Counted from the first letter of the stretch, positions 6,551 through 15,364 are shown. The stretch is DNA of 57,590 nucleotides from Acetobacteraceae bacterium (GCA_031291725.1 JARLIM010000012.1:1-57590); one strand, 5' to 3'. A program made the numbers and translations. The notes: a model not told the origin generated them from the letters alone.

Positions 6551-8806
6551 TTACCTCGGCGTTAAAAACACGATCGTCTCTAACGACTCCATCCCACGAT
6601 CCGCAGCCACCACCTCCCAATCCGGGGCGAGGCTGGCGAGGTGCGGGATGGTGCAAGAGGTGTCACCGTATAATTCCTCGCCATCGGGTGAGACGATGCC
6701 GAGCGAGCGATAGGCGGCCCCCTCGGTGCGATGCGTCTCCAGCAGCGCGCCTGCTTCGGCCACGCCGCTCATCGCCCAGAATTCCGCAGGCCGAATGGTC
6801 AGCGCCAGCACGCCGTTCGGGCGGATATGGCGGCGCAGCGTGGCCAATGTCTTGGCGGTCAGTGCGGGTGGGGTGTGGGTGAAGACCGAATAGGCCAGGA
6901 TCAGATCGAAACGCTGTCCCTCGACCGGCAGCATCTGGGCGGTGGGGCTGATGACGGCGAAGCTGCCCTGCATGCCGCCAGTGCGGCACAACTGGATCGC
7001 CTGCGGGTCGGTGTCCACGCCATGGCAGCGCTCAGGGTCGGTCAAATGCCACATCAGCCGCAGCATCCGCCCCCAGCCGCAGCCATAATCCAACACGCTG
7101 GCATGGCGCAATGTGCGGCCGGTGATCTGGCGGAATTGCTGTTCGAGAATGCGGCAGAGCTCGACGCTCAGCACCACCAGCTCCTCACCCGCCCGCCCCG
7201 TATAGGCGCTTTGCACGCTGCTGTCGGGCATGTGTGGCAGCAATTGACTGAGGGCGGGCATATCCTCGCGCGGCATCGACCAGAGCAGGCGGGTGAAATC
7301 GATCAGCGGAATCCTGCGCAGATACTGCAGCGCGTCGAGCAGATACCCACGGCGGGCGGCGTTTTCGCTCTGCTCCAGCAGTTCGGTCAGATCCTCCGGC
7401 AGCACCACACCGACCGGCGGCGGGCCGGGGGTGATCGGCTGCGGTTCCCATTCAATCAGGGTTGCCGGGTGGAGCGGGGGCGAGGCAGGGAAGGGGACGG
7501 AGCGGCGCAACTCGGCGGCTTCCCATTCCGAAATCTCCCGCCATTGCCCGGCCATCTCGGCATGGGCGGCGGCGAAATCGGCGGTGGGGTGGTTGACCGG
7601 GAACAGGAAGAACCGATATCGCGGGTCCATCATCGGCAGCAGGTCCACATCGGGCACCTGCATCGGGTTGAACAGCCCATCCACCGGCAGGAAAATCTGC
7701 TGCGCCTCTGACAACCATGCCGCCAGCCAGGACAGCGTGTTCACCGCCACCACGATATTGGACGAACGCCGGACGATCTCGAAATCGTCAATCGGCCCCA
7801 GACTGCCCAGGAAGATCGCCTCCGGGAATTCTGCGCGCAGGGCGTCTGTATAGGCATTGGCGTCGGTCTGGCCGGTAAAGACCGGGATCAGCCCGGTCTG
7901 GTCGACCAATTCGCGATAAAACGCCACCGGCAGCAGCACGTGGTCGGCCCACTGGCCTGCGATCATCTCGTCAGTGCCGATATTGATCACCAGATGCTGC
8001 GCGTCAAAGCCCTGCAATTCCGGCGCATCGGCATAAAAGACGTCGCGGTAATTCCCACGTGGCAGAAAATAGCTGATCCGTTGACCCAAGCCACGATGCA
8101 CCACGCGCCGGGCCAAACCGCCATTGAGCATGTTGGCAATCAGGTCAAGATCGACATTCTGCGGTGCAATCTCCGCCCAATCCGCCCACACGCCATCATC
8201 GGGCGCCCCCACGATGCCCCATTCCGGCAGCAGCGATCCGGTCAGGCGGGTATTCGGAGCACGGGCCAGCACAGTTTGCGCCACCATATGCTGGATCATC
8301 CGGTCGCCCAGATTGCCGCGCATGCGGGTGTGAAACACCGGACGGTCGAAGATCGGCCCGGTCTCGTTCGGCAAGGGGGAGGCGGCCAGCAGCGTCAGCG
8401 ACCAGATCGAGCCGGCCAGCGCACGGTCATCCTCGCCGATGCCGTGATCGGCAGGGCGTGCGGCGTCCGGATGTTCGAAGACGATCTCCAGCTCGGCGGC
8501 TTCCCGCACGGCCGCGATGGGGATTTCGCAATTGACCTGATGCAGTTGCGTCATGTGCACGGCGGTTGCGACGACGCCGTTGACCAGGATGCGCAGGCGT
8601 TGCTGCGCCACGGCGCCGGGGATCAGGAAGGGACCGATCAGCGCCTGCAGGATCAGCGGGGCGTCATTGCGCGGCGGAAGCGGCAGGATGAGCACGCTGC
8701 GCGCGCCGGTCATCCAGGCGCCGAACGCCTCCGCCATGCCCCAGCCCTCGCGGGCATAGCGGTCCAGGGCGGCTTGGTCTCGGAAATCGATCTCGATCTC
8801 GATCAC
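6551..8806 (-). CDS. multidomain glycan enzyme: beta domain + GT-B-like region + methyltransferase
   Basis: The 751-residue protein has three readable parts. Residues 1-145 resemble the beta-sandwich found on large bacterial glycan enzymes (GWGMAEAFGAW-type start, LRILVNG, DDRALAG). Residues about 157-430 look like a GT-B-type sugar transferase (MRGNLGDRMIQH; INIGTDEMIAG; PVFTGQTDANAY; AVNTLSWLAAWLSEA), but I cannot name the family. After a helical linker, residues 571-751 are a class I SAM methyltransferase (VLDYGCGWGRML; LAYSVFTHTPP). It lies 21 bases after a GT2 gene in the same operon. It probably builds and O-methylates a surface sugar chain; that function is inferred from the fusion. 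Confidence 0.7.
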   Translation of the reverse strand: MIEIEIDFRDQAALDRYAREGWGMAEAFGAWMTGARSVLILPLPPRNDAPLILQALIGPFLIPGAVAQQRLRILVNGVVATAVHMTQLHQVNCEIPIAAVREAAELEIVFEHPDAARPADHGIGEDDRALAGSIWSLTLLAASPLPNETGPIFDRPVFHTRMRGNLGDRMIQHMVAQTVLARAPNTRLTGSLLPEWGIVGAPDDGVWADWAEIAPQNVDLDLIANMLNGGLARRVVHRGLGQRISYFLPRGNYRDVFYADAPELQGFDAQHLVINIGTDEMIAGQWADHVLLPVAFYRELVDQTGLIPVFTGQTDANAYTDALRAEFPEAIFLGSLGPIDDFEIVRRSSNIVVAVNTLSWLAAWLSEAQQIFLPVDGLFNPMQVPDVDLLPMMDPRYRFFLFPVNHPTADFAAAHAEMAGQWREISEWEAAELRRSVPFPASPPLHPATLIEWEPQPITPGPPPVGVVLPEDLTELLEQSENAARRGYLLDALQYLRRIPLIDFTRLLWSMPREDMPALSQLLPHMPDSSVQSAYTGRAGEELVVLSVELCRILEQQFRQITGRTLRHASVLDYGCGWGRMLRLMWHLTDPERCHGVDTDPQAIQLCRTGGMQGSFAVISPTAQMLPVEGQRFDLILAYSVFTHTPPALTAKTLATLRRHIRPNGVLALTIRPAEFWAMSGVAEAGALLETHRTEGAAYRSLGIVSPDGEELYGDTSCTIPHLASLAPDWEVVAADRGMESLETIVFLTPR

Positions 8807-8827
8807 GCGCGTCGTCTCCGGGTGGGC

Positions 8828-9757
8828 TCAGAACAAAGTGCGGAAGCGCTCGGGCACGCGCCAGAGCGAATCGGGCCAGATGTCGAGCGAGATGCGATAA
8901 ATCTCGTTTTCGCGACCGTGCTGGCTTTGGGTGACGAGGTAGAGGAAATCGCACAGCGGTCGCTGCGGCGGGTCGAAATCGCGCGTGTCGAGCCCGAGCC
9001 TGCCGAAGCCCTCGAACTGCTCCACCATCTCGGCATCGCTGACGCGCTGGTGATCCCCCGCATCCTCATGAGCCCAGGGCATGCTGCGCGTTTTGGCCAG
9101 ACGGCGCAGGGCGGTGTCAAGGTCGAACCAGCGCAGATGAAACAGATACAAATCGCCGAAATACACCGGTGTGTCGGCGGAGTGAAAGCCGGGCGACCAT
9201 CGCACCGGGCGGCGGATCAGCGCGGGCTTGCACATAGATGACGATCGAAACACCCAAGGCCGTTGCGCCAAGACCCGTCGTTCCGGCGTATAGGGCGTCT
9301 CATGACCCAGGCGGTGCAGCACATTCAGCCCGATAGCGGTTTGCACCGGGGCGGTCACGCCGGCGCAATAGGCGGGCAGAGTGGCGGCCACGCGCGGGTC
9401 GGCCACCAGGATTTCGTCCACATCGCCATGCAGCACGCAATCATGATAGGCGAGCAGCGACGAGCAGAATGACGACAGAAATGCCGCCCGCTTCGGATCA
9501 TCCTGCGGCGAGCGCGGCAGCCGGATGACGTTGACCGCCCCCAGATGGTCGGTGCTGCCATCGTTGGAGCCATGATCGACAACATAGAGATTTTTTGCGC
9601 CCAGCTGGCGGCTGTAATATTCCAGCCAGATCTTGAGATAGACCGGATCGTTATAGACCATCGTCACCGCCGCCACGCTCACCGCCGGATATTTGGGCGA
9701 TGCCGCAGGAGTGATGCCGGGCCAGCTTGGCAGAGGCGCATCGGTGGGCGGCGTCAT
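8828..9757 (-). CDS. family 2 glycosyltransferase (Glyco_tranf_2_4 type)
   Basis: This 309-residue GT-A enzyme has the start AAVTMVYNDPVYLKIWLEYY and the HGSNDGSTD segment. Its metal-binding acidic motif is HGDVDEILV, all typical of the PF13704-like branch of GT2. Conserved His-rich motifs follow (HLRWFDLDTALRRL). It transfers a sugar from a nucleotide donor, probably to a cell-surface polymer. No transmembrane segment is seen, so it acts in the cytoplasm. It is the first gene of a two-gene unit with the multidomain glycan enzyme. Confidence 0.8.
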   Translation of the reverse strand: MTPPTDAPLPSWPGITPAASPKYPAVSVAAVTMVYNDPVYLKIWLEYYSRQLGAKNLYVVDHGSNDGSTDHLGAVNVIRLPRSPQDDPKRAAFLSSFCSSLLAYHDCVLHGDVDEILVADPRVAATLPAYCAGVTAPVQTAIGLNVLHRLGHETPYTPERRVLAQRPWVFRSSSMCKPALIRRPVRWSPGFHSADTPVYFGDLYLFHLRWFDLDTALRRLAKTRSMPWAHEDAGDHQRVSDAEMVEQFEGFGRLGLDTRDFDPPQRPLCDFLYLVTQSQHGRENEIYRISLDIWPDSLWRVPERFRTLF

Positions 9758-9814
9758 CCAAGGTCTCCGCGTTGTGCTGCCACCCAGAATGCCCCGGATT
9801 TGGCTGCAAGGTGA

Positions 9815-10330
9815 TTACGCAGGATTGCTTACGCTTTCAAAGACGATCAACGGCACGCCGTCACGCACAAAACGGTCGCATTCGATCATGCCGATGGCGC
9901 CAAGCACCTGACGCGAGCCGATATTGTCCTCACGTGCCACGGCGACGATGCGGCGCAACTCACAACGCTCATGACCAAAGCGCAACGCCGCACTGGCGGC
10001 CTCGGCGGCGAAGCCATTGCCCTGTTCCTCCGGCCGCAGCGCAAACCGCAAGGCCACGCCGCGCCCGTCTGCCCGGTCCTGCAAGCCGGCGATGCCCACA
10101 AAGCGCAGTGTATCGCGCGTGTGCAGGGCAAATATGCCGTAACCGCGTCCCGCCCAGGCCGCGACCTCCTCTGCGAGTTCTTCGGCCACCAGCAAAGGCG
10201 GCCGCACGCCGCCCAACATCGGCGCATAGGCGCGCGGATCGCCCTTGAGGGCAATCAGATGGCGCAAATCCCGCCAAGAGACCGGACGGAGCAGCAAGCG
10301 CCCGGTATGCAGATGTCTGGCTGGATTCAC
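9815..10330 (-). CDS. GNAT family N-acetyltransferase (RimJ/RimL-like)
   Basis: The 171-residue protein follows the GNAT pattern of RimJ/RimL relatives. It begins with LHTGRLLLRPVSWRDL, and its acetyl-CoA loop is in LRPEEQGNGFAAEAASAAL. The late block EDNIGSRQVLGAIGM matches the usual N-x-x-S-x-x-v-l-e-k-l-G motif. The natural substrate could be an amino group on a protein or a small molecule. It is a single gene with no clear partner; the 57-base gap downstream leads to the GT2 gene on the same strand, so co-transcription is possible. Confidence 0.85.
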   Translation of the reverse strand: MNPARHLHTGRLLLRPVSWRDLRHLIALKGDPRAYAPMLGGVRPPLLVAEELAEEVAAWAGRGYGIFALHTRDTLRFVGIAGLQDRADGRGVALRFALRPEEQGNGFAAEAASAALRFGHERCELRRIVAVAREDNIGSRQVLGAIGMIECDRFVRDGVPLIVFESVSNPA

Positions 10331-10499
10331 CTTGTGGTCCCGGAAATCGTCACAATGCTTCTTGCCGCAAACTGCCGTCGAGGTCGATCACTGAGCAGTT
10401 GCAGCATCGAATTTTCTTTCCGCCGCTTTCGTTCCATGTATAAGTTACCTGTACGGGGAATAATCATAAGCATACTGCTTAAGAGGGGCTAGAACAAAA

Positions 10500-10847
10500 A
10501 TGGCGGATACGTTTGATCCAGAAAACTATGTGCCGGTTCGTAGCGCACGCCCTGTGATGCATATGCAGGTGAAGGGCAGTTTGTGGAATCACAGCGTGGC
10601 CCCTGCGGTGATCTGGGTGTTGTTGGCGTTTGCCTTGCTTCCGGCCGCTGGTGCTCTGGCTTCTCATCTCCCAGGCATTGATTCTGTTAAAATTGGTGAC
10701 ATCGCGACGGGCACTTTTGCGCTTGGGCTGATGGCGGCAATCTCCTATTTCGCTGTCTCCTTGCTCAGCCGTGGCCGCACGTCCCTGGCGCTGGCGACGG
10801 CTGGCGGTCTGGCGGCCTCGGCCTTGGTGTTGTTCACCCTCGCCTGA
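10500..10847 (+). CDS. small integral membrane protein, unknown function
   Basis: I do not recognise this 115-residue protein. It has a short polar N-terminus and three hydrophobic stretches at about residues 33-54, 67-90 and 95-114. No catalytic motif is visible. An AGAGGGG ribosome-binding site lies upstream and a very strong terminator follows only 16 bases after the stop. It is therefore a well-defined monocistronic gene with its own promoter in the divergent gap from the GNAT gene. Confidence 0.65.
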   Translation: MADTFDPENYVPVRSARPVMHMQVKGSLWNHSVAPAVIWVLLAFALLPAAGALASHLPGIDSVKIGDIATGTFALGLMAAISYFAVSLLSRGRTSLALATAGGLAASALVLFTLA

Positions 10848-10863
10848 TCGGCTTTCGGCCACA

Positions 10864-10901
10864 AAAAACCCGGTTGAGGCGTGTGCCTCAGCCGGGTTTT
10901 T
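10864..10901. terminator. bidirectional Rho-independent terminator
   Basis: Seventeen-base arms (10864-10880 and 10885-10901) flank a GTGT loop, with one G-T wobble. The arms run A5 plus CCCGG on the left and CCGGG plus T5 on the right. It therefore ends transcription of the small membrane protein from the left and of ettA from the right. Confidence 0.9.
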
Positions 10902-10979
10902 ATTTGTAGCGATACTTACTATAACGATACGCGATATTTGATGCGCATTCCGGAGGGCGGGTGTGAACCCGCTCTCAGA

Positions 10980-12659
10980 TCAGCGCGACAGCGGACGATA
11001 TTTGATGCGATGCGGCTCGGTGGCATTGGCACCCAGGCGGCGGCGCTTATCGGCTTCATAGTCCTGGAAGTTGCCTTCGAACCACTCAACATGGCTGTCA
11101 CCCTCGAAGGCGAGGATGTGGGTGGCCAGACGGTCGAGGAACCAGCGATCATGGCTGATCACCACCGCACAGCCGGCATATTCCTCCAGCGCCTCTTCCA
11201 GCGCCCGCAACGTATCGACGTCCAAATCGTTGGTCGGCTCATCGAGCAGGATCACATTGGCTTCGGTCTTGAGCATCTTGGCCAGATGCACGCGGTTGCG
11301 CTCACCACCTGACAGGATGCCGACGCGCTTTTGCTGGTCCGAGCCTTTGAAGTTGAAGGCGCCCACATAAGCGCGGCTGGCCACGGTGCGCTTGCCGAGA
11401 TGGATCACATCGGTGCCGCCGGAGATTTCCTCCCAGACGGTCTTGTTCGGATCGAGGCTATCGCGGCTCTGATCGACATAGCCGAGCTTGACCGTCTCAC
11501 CGACCACCAAGGAGCCGCTATCGGGCGTCTCTTGGCCGATGATCATGCGGAACAGCGTGGATTTGCCCGCGCCGTTCGGCCCGATCACGCCGACGATGCC
11601 GCCCGGCGGCAGCTTGAAGTTGAGGTTCTCGATCAGCAGACGGTCGCCGAAGCTCTTGTTCAGCCCTTCCGCCGTTATCACCGTCCCGCCGAGGCGCGGA
11701 CCGGGCGGAATAACGATATCCGCCACGCCACCGGCCTGTTCCTGCGATTTCTGCTGCAATTCCTCATAGCGCTGAATACGCGCCTTGGATTTGGCCTGAC
11801 GGGCTTTCGGGTTGGAGCCGATCCACTCCGCTTCGGCCGCCAATGCGCGCATCCGCGACGTCTCTTCCTTCTCTTCCTGCTGCAACCGCTTGCGCTTCTG
11901 CGCCAGCCAGGAGGAGTAGTTGCCTTCGAACGGATAGCCACGGCCACGTTCGAGTTCAAGAATCCAGTTCGTCACATTCTCCAGGAAGTAGCGATCATGG
12001 GTGACGACAATCACCGTGCCCGCGAAATCGCGCAGCGTCTTTTCCAGCCATGCCACCGACTCGGCGTCGAGATGGTTGGTCGGCTCGTCGAGCAGCAGCA
12101 GATCGGGCTTTTCCAGCAACAGGCGGCACAGCGCCACGCGGCGACGCTCACCACCCGACAGGCGGCCGATATTGGCATCCGGCGGCGGGCAGCGCAGCGC
12201 GTCGAGGGCGATCTCGATGCGGCGGTCAAGCTCCCAACCATCCTCGGCGTCGATCTTTTCCTGCAACTCGGCCTGTTCGGCCAGCAGGTCGTTCATCTGA
12301 TCTTCGCTCATCTCTTCGGCGAAGAGCATCGAGATTTCGTTGAACCGGTCGAGTGCGGCCTTCAGCGGGCCGAATGCCAGTTGCACGTTTTCGGCAACCG
12401 TCAGGTCCTCGTCCAGATGCGGTTCCTGTTCCAGATAGCCGATCTTGACGCCCTCAGCCGCCCAGGCCTCGCCGCCATATTCGGTCTCCACCCCGGCCAT
12501 GATCTTCATCAGCGTGGACTTACCCGCGCCGTTGACGCCCAGCAGACCGATCTTCACGCCGGGCAGGAAGGAGAGCGTGATGCCCTTGAACACTTCACGT
12601 CCGCCAGGAAAGGCCTTGGTGAGGTCTTTCATCACATAGACATACTGATAGGCGGCCAT
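10980..12659 (-). CDS. ettA: energy-dependent translational throttle protein EttA (ABC-F)
   Basis: This 559-residue ABC-F ATPase has tandem ABC domains (Walker A LGVNGAGKST and IGPNGAGKST; signatures LSGGERRRVAL and LSGGERNRVHL; Walker B LLLLDEPTNHLD and VILLDEPTNDLD) and no membrane segments. The start MAAYQYVYVMKDLTKAFPGG, the arm insertion and the charged linker match EttA, whose E. coli form is about 555 residues. EttA binds the ribosomal E site and gates the first elongation steps according to ATP/ADP ratio. I chose ATG 12659 and discarded a 46-residue upstream extension without family similarity. Confidence 0.95.
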   Translation of the reverse strand: MAAYQYVYVMKDLTKAFPGGREVFKGITLSFLPGVKIGLLGVNGAGKSTLMKIMAGVETEYGGEAWAAEGVKIGYLEQEPHLDEDLTVAENVQLAFGPLKAALDRFNEISMLFAEEMSEDQMNDLLAEQAELQEKIDAEDGWELDRRIEIALDALRCPPPDANIGRLSGGERRRVALCRLLLEKPDLLLLDEPTNHLDAESVAWLEKTLRDFAGTVIVVTHDRYFLENVTNWILELERGRGYPFEGNYSSWLAQKRKRLQQEEKEETSRMRALAAEAEWIGSNPKARQAKSKARIQRYEELQQKSQEQAGGVADIVIPPGPRLGGTVITAEGLNKSFGDRLLIENLNFKLPPGGIVGVIGPNGAGKSTLFRMIIGQETPDSGSLVVGETVKLGYVDQSRDSLDPNKTVWEEISGGTDVIHLGKRTVASRAYVGAFNFKGSDQQKRVGILSGGERNRVHLAKMLKTEANVILLDEPTNDLDVDTLRALEEALEEYAGCAVVISHDRWFLDRLATHILAFEGDSHVEWFEGNFQDYEADKRRRLGANATEPHRIKYRPLSR

Positions 12660-12779
12660 GGCGATCGGGCTCCGTGGGCAAAATGTGCGGTGTTTTAGGG
12701 GCAGGCGCGGGCGGCTGCAATCGGTGCTTGGGTGGGGCGGGTATGTGGGGACGAAGAAGATGACATGTTGGGGGTTATG

Positions 12780-12814
12780 TGTATACATTATGCGCATAAA
12801 AGGAGCGCATAATG
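12780..12814. promoter_or_regulatory. palindromic operator region of ccdAB
   Basis: Three symmetric elements overlap the ccdA ribosome-binding site. They are TGTATACA (12780-12787), the perfect palindrome TTATGCGCATAA (12788-12799), and a larger inverted repeat CATTATGCGC (12786-12795) / GCGCATAATG (12805-12814) whose right arm contains the start codon. The AAGGAG site is at 12800-12805. CcdA-CcdB complexes are known to repress their own promoter, so these are likely operator sites. Occupancy would also hide the ribosome-binding site. Confidence 0.6.
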
Positions 12815-13054
12815 TCTGGTGTTTCCTCTCCGCGTCGTCCGCTGAATGTCTCCCTACCGGCTGATCTGGTGGCGGAAGCCAAGCAATTGGGGGTCAATGT
12901 GTCCCAGGCTTGTGAGCAGGGCGTGAAGGCCAAGGTGAAAGAGGCGCGGGCGGCGGCATGGTTGCGTGAAAATCTGCCGGCGCTTGAGGCTTATAATCAG
13001 CACATCGAAAAACACGGTATGACATTGGCCGATTATCGTCCGGCATTCGAATAA
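12812..13054 (+). CDS. ccdA: CcdA-family type II antitoxin
   Basis: The 80-residue protein has the CcdA layout. A short ribbon-helix-helix DNA-binding N-terminus (PLNVSLPADLVAEAKQLGVNVSQACE) is followed by a charged toxin-binding tail (WLRENLPALEAYNQHIEKHG) of the kind that wraps CcdB. It starts directly after AAGGAG and its stop is adjacent to the ccdB ATG, so the pair is translated together. It should neutralise CcdB and repress the operon through the palindromes that overlap its start. Confidence 0.9.
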   Translation: MSGVSSPRRPLNVSLPADLVAEAKQLGVNVSQACEQGVKAKVKEARAAAWLRENLPALEAYNQHIEKHGMTLADYRPAFE

Positions 13055-13360
13055 ATGGCACGGTTTGATGTCTACCGTGTCAGGCAGGCTGAGCAAGATC
13101 AACTTGTTGTTGATGTACAGTCGGATTTCGTCTCTGCCATCGGCACGCGCGTGGTGGTCCCGTTGGTGCCAACGCCCTGGTTCACGCCGCCTGTCAGAGA
13201 TCTGAATCCGTTTGTGGAGATCTCCGGTCAGCGCTTGATGGTTCTCACGCAGGAATTGGTATCGGTGCCCGCCCGCGTTTTGCGCAATCCCCTGGCATCT
13301 TTGGCCAATTGCCATGACGACATCAGGCGCGCACTGGACATCCTGCTCACGGGGTATTGA
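13055..13360 (+). CDS. ccdB: CcdB-family toxin (gyrase poison)
   Basis: This 101-residue toxin has exactly the length of F-plasmid CcdB and keeps VDVQSD, RVVVPL, MVLTQELVSVPA and a final helix. CcdB traps DNA gyrase on cleaved DNA. The last three residues are T-G-Y, where F-plasmid CcdB has W-G-I, residues known to matter for gyrase poisoning. Some chromosomal homologues also lack that Trp, so activity cannot be judged from this. It follows ccdA with no gap, and the tRNA-Ile gene on the opposite strand begins 14 bases after the stop. Confidence 0.9.
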   Translation: MARFDVYRVRQAEQDQLVVDVQSDFVSAIGTRVVVPLVPTPWFTPPVRDLNPFVEISGQRLMVLTQELVSVPARVLRNPLASLANCHDDIRRALDILLTGY

Positions 13361-13373
13361 GTGCTTCCGCGTC

Positions 13374-13447
13374 TGCGCCCGGCAGGACTTGAACCCGCAA
13401 CCAAGCCGTTATGAGCGGCCAGCTCTAACCAGTTGAGCTACAGGCGC
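13374..13447 (-). tRNA. tRNA-Ile(CAU), probably lysidine-modified
   Basis: The minus strand folds into a full cloverleaf. The acceptor arm is GCGCCTG / CGGGCGC with one T-G pair and discriminator A. The D arm is at TAGCTC...GAGC. The anticodon loop is CTCATAA and the T arm is GCGGG-TTCAAGT-CCTGC. The CAU anticodon could mean Met, but the anticodon and variable-arm sequence (ACTCATAA-type loop followed by CTTGGT) follows the E. coli tRNA-Ile2 pattern, which reads AUA after TilS modification. The 3' CCA is not encoded. Confidence 0.85.
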
Positions 13448-13546
13448 ATACGCGAACGCGATGAAGCATAAGCAGGGGGTACTTCGCAACCCGCCTGCCA
13501 CGGTCTATACCGCGAGCGCAATTTCCCCCCCCAAGGAGTGAGCCAA

Positions 13547-14074
13547 ATGGACGTGACCAAACTGCCCACCGGCAAAAATGCCCCCTCCGACGTCAATGTC
13601 GTGATCGAAATCCCACAGGGTTCGTCGGTGAAGTATGAGCTGGATAAGGAGAGCGGGGCCGTCATGGTTGACCGTTTCCTGTTCACCCCGATGGCCTATC
13701 CTGCAGCCTATGGCTTCATCCCCGGCACCATCGCCGATGACGGCGACCCGGTGGATGCAATGGTTATCACGCCCACGGGCGTTGTGCCCGGCGCTGTCAT
13801 CCGCGCGCGTCCGATCGGCGTGCTGCTGATGAGCGACGAAGCCGGGCAAGACGAGAAGCTGGTCTGCGTGCCGCATGACAAGATCAGCTCGATGTATTCC
13901 AAGGTGGAAAAAATCGAAGATCTGCCAGAACTTCTCGTCAAGCAGATCGAGCATTTCTTCACCCGCTACAAGGATCTGGAAAAGGGCAAGTGGGTCAAGG
14001 TTGAAGGCTGGGCCGATAAGGCGCGCGCCGAGGCCCTGATCCTGGCCGGAATGGAAGCCGCCCAAAAGGGCTGA
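13547..14074 (+). CDS. ppa: inorganic pyrophosphatase
   Basis: This 175-residue family I pyrophosphatase contains the signature [11 protein letters not shown] with its metal-binding aspartates. It also has the conserved [16 protein letters not shown] and PHDKIS segments. It hydrolyses pyrophosphate to pull biosynthetic reactions forward in the cytoplasm. The start at 13547 is chosen because AAGGAG lies eight bases upstream; a GTG at 13538 in frame overlaps that site. A short GC hairpin and T7 run follow the stop. Confidence 0.95.
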   Translation: MDVTKLPTGKNAPSDVNVVIEIPQGSSVKYELDKESGAVMVDRFLFTPMAYPAAYGFIPGTIADDGDPVDAMVITPTGVVPGAVIRARPIGVLLMSDEAGQDEKLVCVPHDKISSMYSKVEKIEDLPELLVKQIEHFFTRYKDLEKGKWVKVEGWADKARAEALILAGMEAAQKG

Positions 14075-14125
14075 TGTAAGGGTTGATCGCCTTTTGTGGC
14101 GTTGAAATCAGGGTGTCGCTCCATC

Positions 14126-14143
14126 GGGGCGGCCCCTTTTTTT
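14126..14143 (+). terminator. Rho-independent terminator after ppa
   Basis: A short GGGG-CGG-CCCC hairpin is followed by seven T residues, ending just before the stop of the convergent glycosyltransferase gene. The stem is only four base pairs, so it may be weak. Confidence 0.6.
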
Positions 14144-14146
14144 GTG

Positions 14147-15364
14147 TCAGCCCAGCAACTCGGCGATTCGCGCATCGAAGGCGCGGATGTGGCGTTGCAT
14201 GTCCAGCGTCTGCTCGGCATGGCGCCGGGCGGCGTGGCTGAGGCGTTTGGCCTGGGCTTTGTCTTCCAACAATTCCAGCACCGCCTCCGCCGTCGCCTGC
14301 GTATCGAGAGCGGGGACGAGGCGACCTGTGCGGTGGTCGGTGACGAATTCGCGCACTGTGTCGATGTCTGTCCCGACAATAGCACAGCCGCACGCCATCG
14401 CCTCACGCAGCGACCAGGAGGCGACGAAGGGATAGGTGAGGTAGACATGCGCATCCGAGCGCTGCAACAGCTGCAGATGCGTGGCGTAGGGCACCTGTCC
14501 AGGCATGCAGACACGGGAGGCATCATATTGCCCCGCCAATAGTCGGACGAAATGCGCGCGCCAGGTTTCTCCGGCCAGCGGTGCGCCATAGCTGACGTCA
14601 TCGCCGCCGACCAGCACCACCTTCACATCCGGCCGCTCGCTGAGAATGCGGGGCAACGCGCGCATGATGGTGTGAAAGCCGCGATACGGCTCCAGATTGC
14701 GCGCCACGTAGGTGACCAGCTTATCGCTCGGTGCGATGTGCATCCCGCCGACTTCCAGCACGTGGCGTCTGGCCTGTGGGTCTGGGCGGCAGATGTCGAG
14801 ATGCACGCCTTCGGGCAGCAATTTAATCTGCTGATGCGTCCAAGCCGGATAGGTTGCGAGTTGAAACTGCGTTGGTGTCTGGCCGTGTTGCTCTAACGCG
14901 AGCGCGGCAAGATTGATGGCGTTCATCGCCCGCACGCGCGGCTCGAAATTCGGCTGCATCGGGAATTCCGGGTCGAAATTCACGTCCGCGCCGACGGTGC
15001 GGTAGTAGAATTCGAAATATCCCAGGATCGGCACGCCCGGCCAAATGTCGGAAATATGCAGCAACTCGCCCCATCCGTGATGGCCGATGATGATGTCGGG
15101 GCAAAATCCCAGCGCTTTCAGATTGCGCGCCATCGCCGCCACCTTGTCGGCACGGTGCAGTGCGTGTTCGTAGTCATGGGCGGCGGAGTGGATGTCGGTG
15201 CGTTTGGCGCGGTCGAACATATACGACACGCGGCGCACATTGGGCAGTTCAACCTGGTTCATCTCACCCAGAAACAGCACCTCGTTCGCCGGGTTGGCGG
15301 CGAGGTGCTGGGCAATATGCAGATATTGTCCAGGAACATTCTGGTGGACAAACAGAACCCGCAT
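14147..15364 (-). CDS. family 4 glycosyltransferase
   Basis: The 405-residue GT-B protein starts MRVLFVHQNVPGQY and carries the N-lobe segment DIIIGHHGWGELLHISDIWP. The C-lobe donor-site motifs are NLEPYRGFHTIMRALP and a YPFVASWSLREAMACGCAIVG block, the E-x7-E-like region. It is the last gene of the secretion-linked operon. Its ATG overlaps the upstream stop as TGATG, which indicates translational coupling. Acting in the cytoplasm, it probably adds a sugar to the exported protein or to a linked surface glycan. Donor and acceptor are not readable. Confidence 0.8.
   Translation of the reverse strand: MRVLFVHQNVPGQYLHIAQHLAANPANEVLFLGEMNQVELPNVRRVSYMFDRAKRTDIHSAAHDYEHALHRADKVAAMARNLKALGFCPDIIIGHHGWGELLHISDIWPGVPILGYFEFYYRTVGADVNFDPEFPMQPNFEPRVRAMNAINLAALALEQHGQTPTQFQLATYPAWTHQQIKLLPEGVHLDICRPDPQARRHVLEVGGMHIAPSDKLVTYVARNLEPYRGFHTIMRALPRILSERPDVKVVLVGGDDVSYGAPLAGETWRAHFVRLLAGQYDASRVCMPGQVPYATHLQLLQRSDAHVYLTYPFVASWSLREAMACGCAIVGTDIDTVREFVTDHRTGRLVPALDTQATAEAVLELLEDKAQAKRLSHAARRHAEQTLDMQRHIRAFDARIAELLG

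Noticed and set aside
10940..10985. tRNA-like GGGTGTGAACCC segment
   Set aside because: It resembles a T arm only superficially; no acceptor, D or anticodon arm can be built around it.
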